Position numbers and translations under genes: made by a program. Shown here piece by piece: positions 56,300 to 64,000 of a DNA stretch of 64,000 nt. Position 1 is the first letter of the stretch. The number at the start of each line of letters is the position of its first letter. The DNA lies in assembly GCA_036927565.1 (NCBI GenBank), contig JAYESD010000001.1, positions 143,147,415-143,211,414 of the forward strand. The letters are read 5' to 3'. Under the pieces are notes generated by a model. That model worked only from the letters and a program-made list of their open reading frames with translations, was not told where the DNA came from and did not search any database. Origin of the DNA: Tuctoria greenei. Its lineage: Eukaryota > Streptophyta > Magnoliopsida > Poales > Poaceae.

Positions 56300-59004
56300 A
56301 TGGATGATGTCAATGAAGTTGGAGAAAGCATGTCGCAGCCGCTGTTGCCAGAGAGTGGCTCTCAACCAACATCCAATGAGTACGATCCTTCAAAAGATCC
56401 AAAGAGGAAGGCGAAGTCAAAATATCCGGGATGGAAGTATGGCTTTTGGCCGGACTTATCTAATAAAGACTTGGTGCAATGCAGTCTTTGTGGGAAGCAA
56501 GTTCATTCAGGCATCAAAAGATTGAAGCAATACCTTGCCGCCGGGTTTGAGGATGTTGGAAAATGTCCAAAAACCACTACGGCAATAATGAAGGAGATGA
56601 ATGACTACATCAAGAAAACCGCAAGATCGGTGAAGATTGTGTTAGATGAGGATGAGGATGAGCATCATAGAGATGAGGATGAGGTAGAGAGGGCTCCAGC
56701 GGGATCATCTAGGGCTTCTTCCTGTCACTCCTCCAAACCCGTCCCAAGTTGCGGGACTGCAGCTAAGAGGAAGCAATCCACTATTGCTTTCAAGACTGTT
56801 GCTAAAGAGGCTAAAGTGACTAAGTATGTTGCATCAATAATCAAGAGAACACCAGAAGAGGTGGTTGAAGAAAGACACTCAAAGCAACCATCTCAGACTA
56901 GCATTGAGCATTGTATGAGAACTAAAGAAGAAAAGGAGGCTGCATGGCAACATATTACTGATTTCTTCTATGAGGTTGGTGTCTCATTCAATGTTGTTGA
57001 TGCTAGAAGCTTTGAGGTGATGTTGGAGTCCATTGGACAATATGTCCTGGGTTGAGACCTCCTTTGAAGTATCAGTTGAGGGTGCCTTTGCTTCAAAAGG
57101 CAAAGTCTAAGATTCAAGCTCAGGTCGAAAAGCTTGAAGTGGAGTGGAAGAAATATGGTTGCACCTTAATGTGTGATGGGTGGACGGACTCGAGGAGGAG
57201 ACATTTGATTAACTTTCTTGTCAATTGTCCAGAAGGCACATGTTTCTTGGAGTCTGTAAATGCATCATCTGAAGTTGCAGATGCAAGGATGTTAGCATCT
57301 TTGATAGAGAGGATTGTTGAGAAGGTGGGTACACAGAATGTGGTTCAGATTGTCACTGACAATGGTGCAAATTTCAATGCTGCTTGTAGGTTGGTTATTG
57401 AGAAATATCCAACCATATTTTGGACTCCGTGTGTTGCTCATTGCTTGAACCTCATGCTACAAGATATTGGAAAGATTATACCACAGTTCAAGAAGGCTAT
57501 AAATCAAGCTCAAGTTGTCACTACCTTCATATACAGGCATGGGAGGATCTTAGATGCAATGAGGGAGAAGACAGGAGGGAAAGATTTGGTGAGACCCGCT
57601 GCCACTCGATTTGCCACTTCTTTCCTCACTTTGCAGTGCATGTACAAGTTTAAGGATGATTTGAGGCAACTATTTGTGAGTGAGGATTGGAGTAGATGCA
57701 GATTGGCTTCAACTGAGGTAGGGAAAAAGGTTTGTGATACCTTACTCTTTATACAATTCTGGAACTCAGTTGAGGATTGCATTAGAGCATCTCAACGATT
57801 GCTAGTTGCTTTGAGGATTGCTGATGGTGATGAGACTCCTGCTATGCCTGAGATTGCTGCGGCTATGGATCTTGCTAGGAACAAGATAAGTACCACACTT
57901 GCTAACAAGCCTTCATTACTTAAGAAAGTGATGGACATCATTGAGAAGAGGTGGGTGACTCAAATGGATCAAAAGCTTTATGGGGCAGCCTTGTTTCTCA
58001 ATCCCAATAGGTTCTTTGACATTCGAGCAAATGATGTGGAGTATGCTTCTAGGCTCCGAATTCAATTCAATGATGTGCTTGAGAAGATGGTTCGTGATGA
58101 TGATGAGTTGCTTGGAAAAATAAGTGATCAAGTGGATGACTATGAGAAGATGAGGAGGAGCTTTTCAAAGCAACTTGCAATCAAGCAACAAAAAACAAAA
58201 AACCCTTGTGAGTATTTGTCCCAATGCTTACAAGTTTCATATAATGTTATTGTCATCTAACATAGACATTACTATTGTAGTGGATTGGTGGGATGCTTTT
58301 GGTGGACTTAATATGGAGCTTCAAAATATTGCAAGACGCATATTAGGTCTTTGTTGCTCCGCCTCCGGTTGCGAACGTAATTGGAGTGTATTCTCATTTG
58401 TAAGTACTCAAGCATGTTAGTTACTAATACTATATGAAATGCATGTTACTTATATTATATATTTCATTGTCATTGTCTTATTTAGTTCCATACCGAGAGA
58501 AGGAACCGGTTGGAGCACCAAAGGTTAAGTGATTTGGTGTACATTCAATATAATATGAAGATAATGGAAAGATTCAAGAAGAGGCGTGAGGAAGGCAGAG
58601 CTTACAACCCTTTGATTTTAGAAGATTTTCAATGAGATAATGAATGGGTCCAAATGAAAACCAATGAAGTTCATTCCGGTGAAGATCTTCTTTGGTCTCA
58701 TGTTGATGATGCTATTGGTGCATCAAGATCACTTGAAGGGCGTAATTTGCCTAGGGTGACCGCAACATATCATCGTAGGCGTCATGCACCTTTTACCTCA
58801 AGGCCAACTACTTATAGGTCCTCTACTAGTGAGGAAGAACAAAGTTTGGATGAGGAAGAAATGGATGAACACAATGATATGGTGATTGATGATCTTGATG
58901 TTGAAGATGATTTTGGTGCACCACCACCCCTTCCTTCTATTGAGAATGCTCAAGATGAGGCAAATGAGTCCAACCCAAATGATATCGAGCTTGACATTGA
59001 TTAG
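56300..59004 (+). pseudogene. hAT transposase, three exons, broken
   Basis: ATG at 56300 (MDDVNEVGESMSQ). BED-type zinc finger CSLCGK...RLKQYL: the usual His of KQHL is Tyr, losing a zinc ligand. A one-base loss near 57045 moves the frame; the main part (57052-58207) has the DUF659 region with CDGWTDSRRRHL, then VTDNGANF and WTPCVAHCLNLML. Introns 58208-58280 (GTGAGT...TTGTAG) and 58400-58485 (GTAAGT...TTTAG) keep frame and join exons coding for the hAT dimerisation region (DWWDAFG, ARRILGLCCSASGCERNWS, TERRNRLEHQRLSDLVY). A TGA at 58633-58635, where relatives have Trp, precedes an acidic tail ending NDIELDID at 59004. The enzyme excises and reinserts hAT elements; this copy is non-functional. 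Confidence 0.9.
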
Positions 59005-59633
59005 GAGCTTTGAGGACTTGAAGTTTGAAGTTGAACAATGAATAATTATCTTTGCTTTTGTGGACTTATTTATCTATGTCTATGTGTGATCTTTGTTGGA
59101 CATATTTATTTATGTATGGACTATGAGTGATATGTCATGTGTCACATGTGTGAACTTATTTCTCTATGACTATGTGTATGTGTATCAGTGTATGTGATGT
59201 CTGATGTATGAAACTATGAACTTATTTTTAGTTGTCATCTTGCTGCTTGCATAGTTGCTTCTCTGATAATCTGATCTGATTTTCATGCCTTCATGTATGT
59301 TGCAAACTTGCAATCTGCTGTATAATACTTGCTGTCCAGAATTTTGCTTCGAAAAAATGTTTTATTCATTCATCATTCATACATATTCATACTATAGATA
59401 TGTCATAAATTGATACATATACATTGATACATCAATACATTGTCTATAACTCTAATATTGCATTGCCTAGAGTCTGAAAATTCTTGTCTGAAACACTGAA
59501 AACTCATTGTCCAGCCTGCAGAACTGTCTGGGCGCCTTGGTCGCCTGGACGTCGCCTAGGCGGGCGCCTAGGCGCCTAGTCGTCCAGTCGCCTGGCTGAC
59601 GCCTAGGCGTCCAGGCGGTAATTCACAACACTG
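59005..59633. repeat. 3' non-coding and subterminal region of the hAT element
   Basis: 59005-59520 is AT-rich untranslated DNA with tandem-like TATGTGTATG stretches. 59525-59612 carries palindromic repeats (GTCGCCTAGGCGGGCGCC, TAGGCGCCTAGTCG, GACGCCTAGGCGTCC) mirroring the 5' subterminal array, then the terminal inverted repeat. Confidence 0.8.
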
Positions 59634-59641
59634 GTGTGATG

Positions 59642-60420
59642 CAGGCTTCACCCCAACTGCTGTTTTCTGTCGGAGCGGGAGCCACATCCAATCACCAATC
59701 TGAAATTCTACCTCCCTTCTATTCTTGTCTTATAATTCTTCATGGTGACCTGTGCCTGGATCAGCCTATCCTTGATTTCAGATTGGAATTCATCTTGGTA
59801 CTGCAATTTTTATCCACCGCAGCCACTCTAGAAGCCCCGGGCTGATAGGATAAAATTGTAGGAGGATCCCTCCCATAAACCACTTTGAAGGGGGGAACAT
59901 TTCACAGCAGTTTGTTAGGACAAATTGTAGCAGCATTCCGCCCAAGGCAGCCATTGCAACCAGGACTTTGGTCTGTCTCCAGCCAAGCACCGCAGGTACA
60001 TAGTCAGTACTCGGTTCACCACCTCAGATTGACCGTCGAATTGTGGATGGAAGGTTGAACTCATGTGCAGTTTTACCCTGTCCGTGAGAAGAGTTCAGAC
60101 CAGAACAAGCTGGTAAAAACTGTCAAGGTCACTGACTCAGAGCAGGGAAAACAATGGAGATGGACAATGCCTTCAAAGAATGCCTCAGCCACTGTTGTGG
60201 CAGTATATGGATGGTCAAGGCAATGAAGTGGGCAAAATTTGAGAATCTGTCCACAACTGTCAGCACCACCGATTTTCCCCCAACCTTGGGAAAACCCTCC
60301 ACAAAATCCATAGAAATGTCGTTCCAGACTGCAGATGGAACCGGCAAGGGCTGCAGCAGGCCTGCGGTGTTGGAAATCCCCCTTTTTAGTTTACTCCTCG
60401 GGTAAACCCGGATATTCATG
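59642..60420 (-). pseudogene. Ty3/gypsy integrase C-terminal fragment
   Basis: Read right to left: RGISNTAGLLQPLPVPSAVW, NDISMDFVEGFPKVGG (first catalytic Asp region), VVDRFSNFAHFIAL, then in shifting frames FHPQFDGQSEVVNRVL (around the catalytic Glu), YLRCLAGDRPKSW and EFQSEIKDRLIQAQ. This is the integrase of a chromovirus-like Ty3/gypsy element with frameshifts and stops (for example near 60130 and 59923). The right end is cut by a copia LTR at about 60422; the left end stops at the hAT element. It may belong to the same element as the gag at 62563-63405. Confidence 0.8.
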
Positions 60421-60422
60421 GC

Positions 60423-60569
60423 TGTTACACATAAGACTCCATCCTAAACACAACTTGGACTCTCCTAATCTTTAACTTGGACTCTATGTCCACCACCTCT
60501 CACAGATCTCACAGATCTTCACACCCCCTAATCCTTGTTTATCTCCTAGAAACCGTGATTCACCTAACA
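60423..60569 (-). repeat. Short LTR (147 bp) of a copia element
   Basis: Plus-strand TGTTACACATAAG to CACCTAACA, followed at 60570-60580 by ATCACCCCCTT, the reverse of a polypurine tract. It therefore reads as the 3' LTR of a minus-strand element. The short length fits Ale/Retrofit-type copias. No partner LTR is visible to the right. Confidence 0.6.
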
Positions 60570-60634
60570 ATCACCCCCTTAATCACGTTTTCTAGGACAC
60601 ACACTAATGTAGGATGAAAACACACAATCCATCC

Positions 60635-60862
60635 TACGCACACTTAGGGTGGACACTACACCCCCAGAATGTTCACTTCATCCTGCACACACTTAGGGTG
60701 GACACTACACCCCCAGAGTGGTCACTTCACCCTGCACACACTATGGGATGGGCACTACATCTCGGATACAAATGTGGGTTGGGCACTACAACCTGGGTTG
60801 GGCACTACAACTATTTGGGGTGGGCATTACACCCCTGAGGTGAGCACTACACCTCACACACC
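60635..60862. repeat. Minisatellite-like repeats near the short LTR
   Basis: Two copies of a unit of about 50 bp (ACACTTAGGGTGGACACTAC, CCCCCAGA(A/G)TG(T/G)TCACTTC) are followed by degenerate shorter units around GGGTTGGGCACTACAAC. It lies inside the remains of the minus-strand copia, between its polypurine tract and gag. Confidence 0.65.
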
Positions 60863-60878
60863 TTCGATCATATGGAGA

Positions 60879-61688
60879 TCAAAACAACTCTCCTTCAGAC
60901 GCAAAAAGTGCATTCTCATCTTCCTTGCCCTTGGAACACTCATCAGCAAAATGTCCATACTTGTGAAGCTTTGAATCTTCGATTTGTCCAATTTCTTTTT
61001 CTTCTTTCTCCTTTGACTCTCTTGCTTCCCACCCCTCTTTTGTCAAACGGAGATTTTCTTCATCCTTTGCCTCTCTTGCCTTCCACTCTTTCCTTGTTAA
61101 ATAAAGTTTCTCTTCATGCTCCTGGTTGTTAAAGTCATGCACTCATTCTTCATGTGCTTTGAGTCTGTCAATGAGCTCCTCCACAGTCATCATCTTTAAA
61201 TCAACAAACTGCTCAATAGTAGATGCAATATCGAGAAACTTTGAAGGCAGGGCACGCAATAATTTCTTCACGGTATAACTTTTTTTAACTTCTCCACCAA
61301 GACCACGAATCTTTGTGACGATGATCATCACCCTTGTAGCAAAATCGTCGATTGAATCTCCTACGTTCATACGCATCACATCAAGCTCGTTCTGAAGCGT
61401 TTGAATTCTTGCTTCCATCACATGTTCTTCACCCAAGAACTTTGTCTTGATCATCTCCCAAACGTATTTTGCCATCTCTTTTTCAAAAATTCACATCAGT
61501 ATCTTCATCAATAGCGTGATAGATTGCCGCAAGAGCCAACTGATCTTGTTTTGGATCGACCTTGTCCTTTGTCACTTCCACACCTTCCCATACCCCTGTG
61601 CCATCAAAAAAACTTTCATCTTGATGGCCCATATTATATAGTTCGTCTTTGTCTGTAGGGGATAATGCAATATCATCTTATTTTCCAT
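60879..61688 (-). pseudogene. gag of an Ale/Retrofit-like copia, broken
   Basis: ATG at 61686-61688 (MENKMILHYPLQTKTNYIIWAIKMK), the usual N-terminus of this Gag family. A one-base loss near 61574 and stops near 61484 and 61143 break it. The core 61475-61143 (MAKYVWEMIKTKFLGEEHV, DDFATRV, RALPSKFLDIASTIEQF) is well kept. The zinc knuckle is reduced to YGHFADEC: both leading Cys are gone. It faces the short LTR at 60423; protease, integrase and RT between them are missing, so the element has a large internal deletion. Confidence 0.75.
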
Positions 61689-61749
61689 GTCTTGCATACA
61701 CCTCCTGTGTACCTTTAGAAGAGAAATCCCCATCTGATTGAGAAATCTC

Positions 61750-62465
61750 CTGTTGTCGCGACTCAGCTTCAACCTCTCCTCCATCGAAATGAGAGTTGGG
61801 TTGCAGTTTGTGAGCCCAGCTAGCTCAACAATGCGCTTGGCGTAGGCGATTTGTCGAAGCGTGATCCTGGAGTCGGCCTGGTGCACCTCAATCCCTAGGT
61901 AAAAGGAGAGGGATCCCAGGTCACTCATCTAGAAGGTGGCTTCCATCTCTTTCTTGAACGCTGTCACCTCCGCATCCTTGGTGTCGGTGATCACCAAGTC
62001 GTCGATGTAGACATCCATCAGTAGGGTGTTTCCTCCATTGCCCTGCCGGTAGATGACCACCTCGTGCGGGCATTGCATGAAGCCATCCTCCTGAGCGTGG
62101 AATCCAACTTGGCATTTCATGCCCTTGGTGCCTGCCGCAAGCCATAGAGGGCCTTGTGCAGGCACAACACCTTGCCCTCCTTGCCAGGGAACGCAAATGT
62201 CGGCGGTTGGTGTACATAGACCTTCAAGTCGCTGTTGAAGAATGCCGATTTGACGTCCATGTGCTGGACACGCCAGCCTTCTTGGGCAGCCACCACAAGG
62301 AGTAGCACGGATTCCATCTGTGCCACGGGGGCAAAAGCATCGTCGAAGTCGATTCCCCTCCTGCTGCACAAAACCACGTGCCACCAAGCGAGCCTTGTGC
62401 TTGACGATGGTGTCGGCTTCATCCCTCTTCAGCTTGAACACCCACTTAAGGGTGATCACACGGTG
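61750..62465 (-). pseudogene. Reverse transcriptase fragment of a copia element
   Basis: Read right to left: ITLKWVFKLKRDEADTIV, KHKARLVARGFVQQEG, then with frameshifts DFDDAFAPVAQMESV, HMDVKSAFFNSDLK, LHKALYGLRQAPRA, active site DVYIDDLVITDTKD (YIDD, a conservative variant), SDLGSLSFYLGIEVHQ and ERLKLSRD. It has no protease, integrase or RNase H. It abuts a gypsy gag on its right (near 62465) and the copia gag on its left (about 61740), so it is a rearranged fragment. Confidence 0.78.
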
Positions 62466-62562
62466 ACCGCAGTTGCACCAGTAGATGCGCCTCTGGAAAT
62501 GGTGCTGCAGGCTGTTGGGGCTGCTAGACAGCGCTCATAAGCCCGGGCAAGGCATTGCAGTC

Positions 62563-63405
62563 TGCAGATTGGAAGGGGATTGCAGCTCAGACATCAGTCG
62601 AAAGAGGTTCGCCGAGGCCGGCGGTGAACAAGTTGCCCTGTTGGTGCATGGACAGTTCATCGCAACGGCAAAGCAGCACCAAGAATTGGCACTGGTACTT
62701 CTCCACAGATCCGGTGTGATGCAACTCCTTCAGCTCAGCGAGGTCATTGGAACACAGCAGCGGTTTGAAGCACATGTTTACAAATTCCGCGAACCTGGCC
62801 CTGAAAATAATGTCGCAGTCCCGCTCCAATGCGTAATACCATTCAGCAGTGAGGTTTGAAGCACATGTTTACAAATTCCGCGAACCTGGCCCTGAAAATA
62901 ATGTTGCAGTCCCGCTCCAATGCGTAATACCATTCAGCAGTGACGTCTTCCAGGTGGAGGGAGGCGAGCCAGACTTTCTCCTCCGCCATAGCTCGCATAC
63001 CCCGGAAATGAGTCTCACTTATTAATCCAAGGCAGCAGATCAGTTTCCATGTCATATTTAGGGAAACTGATTTTGTGGCGGCGAGAGGGAAGGTCATCAT
63101 GGCAGCCAAGGTTGCAGGGACCATTGCCGCCTGCTCCTGGTCCTTGAGGGAAGGCACCAGTAGAGCCCTGATCATCCTGCGGTGAGGCAATCTGATGTGC
63201 AGATCCCGTCGTCTCAGGGGCTTTCTCCAACTTGGCAAGGCGCAAATCATGCATGTCCAGCCTAGAATTCATGGTGGTCAGCTGGGCCAAGATGCGAGCG
63301 AGTCATTGTGTTGTTGACATCGTCGAGAGTGGTGGAGATGGCGCCGACCTTGGAGTTCAAGCCGACCATGGACAGGTCCTCAGGATCATTCTCGAAGCCG
63401 GACAT
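62563..63405 (-). pseudogene. Ty3/gypsy gag, broken, with internal duplication
   Basis: ATG at 63403-63405 (MSGFENDPEDLSMVGLNSK) follows the PBS. Frameshifts near 63295 and 63030 separate the Gag segments: ISFPKYDMETDLLPWI, THFRGMRAMAEEKVWLASL, EWYYALERDC, RARFAEFVNMCF, AELKELHHTGSVEKYQCQF and NLFTAGLGEPL. These are the retrotransposon Gag core (PF03732-like) of chromoviruses. A 91-bp tandem duplication (62762-62852, 62853-62943) repeats the LERD to FVNMCF part. The gene is cut near 62540-62465 by copia RT sequence. Confidence 0.78.
62762..62943. repeat. 91-bp tandem duplication in the gypsy gag
   Basis: GGTTTGAAGCACATG to CATTCAGCAGTGA occurs twice head to tail, with one obvious mismatch (GTCGCAG against GTTGCAG). 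The high identity shows that it is younger than most decay around it. Confidence 0.85.
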
Positions 63406-63420
63406 GGTCAATGCCTTGAG

Positions 63421-64000
63421 CGAATCTGATACCAAATGATGTGTTTCTTGCGTCTAGGAGTGTGGAGGGGTGAGTGGAAATGAATCAGAGAGGAAGGGAT
63501 GGAACGCAGAGGGTAGGGAGCCCTGTGCGGCTGCTGCTGAGAAGAACCCCCTGCGTTGGCAGAGGATCAAGGCAGGGTGAGCAGGCGCCCCACAGGAAAA
63601 CTGCTTTATTTCTGGATGATTTTCTAGTACAGTCTAGGCCTGGTTTTATAGCTGGCCGGCACCCAGCTCACATGAGTAACAAACTCCACAATATCCTAAC
63701 AGATTTATTCTTCTAGAACAGATCTAACAAACTGTTCTTATCAAAACAGCAGGGCCGGCACCCTGCTGGTGGGCCCTTTGTGGGCAAGCCTGTAGTATTG
63801 GCGGCCCACAAAAGAATCCACAACACCATGCCAAAAAAGAGCTGATATATGAGGTATTGATTATTGCACCACCTGCCCATGCAATCTTTTTTATAACTCT
63901 TACCTGATACAGCAGCTGTAACTCATCTTAGATACAAGAAATGGAATAAGCGTGCGGTGAAAAAACCCTAAGTTCTGAATTTCCTAGCGGCTAGCAGCTT
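63421..64000 (-). repeat. PBS and partial 5' LTR of the right-hand Ty3/gypsy element
   Basis: Minus-strand TGGTATCAGATTCG (63421-63434) is an initiator-Met tRNA-type PBS. The LTR begins on the plus strand at 63437 (TGATGTGTTTC) and continues past the window end. A plus-strand TTTTATAGC near 63645 is not in a convincing promoter context. Gag starts 30 bp from the LTR. Confidence 0.65.

Larger units (their letters stand above)
55552..59633 (+). mobile_element. hAT (Ac-like) DNA transposon, complete but defective
   Basis: Begins CAGTGTTATCC and ends AACACTG, giving a terminal inverted repeat CAGTGTT. An 8-bp target duplication GTGTGATG is perfect (55544-55551 and 59634-59641), as expected for hAT elements. 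Subterminal regions carry clustered CGCCTAGGCG palindromes. Inside is a single transposase gene (56300-59004) with one frameshift and one nonsense codon. The length (4082 bp) fits an autonomous hAT. Confidence 0.95.

Noticed and set aside
59636..60405. Plus-strand open frames at 59.6-60.4 kb
   Set aside because: They oppose a minus-strand integrase fragment with clear motifs.

Overview
This window is plant repeat DNA, almost certainly from a grass (Poaceae, probably panicoid). The elements are grass-type: Sirevirus-like Ty1/copia elements with a long gag and an extra ORF after pol, Tat/Retand-like Ty3/gypsy elements with an antisense gene, a grass-type tRNA-derived SINE and an Ac-like hAT transposon. 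I see no bacterial operon, CRISPR array or complete single-copy host gene. The only host-derived coding sequence I can support is a captured protein phosphatase 2C fragment (16432-16888, +) and the last exon of a coiled-coil protein (54631-55014, -).

Layout. 1-3944: 3' part of a Tat-type Ty3/gypsy element (E) with a decayed antisense gene and a 3' LTR; its 5' part lies outside the window. 4139-15688: copia A, complete with both LTRs but heavily mutated. 15689-17389: older DNA with the PP2C fragment. 17390-53606: copia B, flanked by a perfect TCATT duplication. Its pol gene is split at 23294/47783 by copia C (23295-47782, minus strand). The right-hand LTR of C is split at 33489/46443 by gypsy D (33490-46437), flanked by a perfect CAAGT duplication. 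Insertion order is therefore B, then C, then D. The two LTRs of D differ at 11 of 837 positions (my count by eye); sampled stretches of the C LTRs differ by about 4-6%, which agrees with that order.

53607-55551: older DNA with MITE-like scraps, the coiled-coil exon and the SINE. 55552-59633: a hAT transposon with 8-bp duplications, palindromic subterminal repeats and a three-exon transposase carrying a frameshift and a nonsense codon. 59642-64000: a mosaic of minus-strand retroelement pieces: a Ty3/gypsy integrase tail, a copia with a 147-bp LTR and a gag, a copia RT fragment, a gypsy gag containing a 91-bp tandem duplication, and the start of that gypsy's 5' LTR.

Every element whose coding region can be read carries nonsense codons, frameshifts or loss of catalytic residues, so none looks able to move on its own. 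The observations most worth a second look are the spliced antisense gene shared by both Tat elements, the family-specific palindrome arrays that recur in LTRs and ahead of ORF3 (and once inside gag) of the copia elements, and the captured PP2C exons. I did not find a convincing wholly new system.
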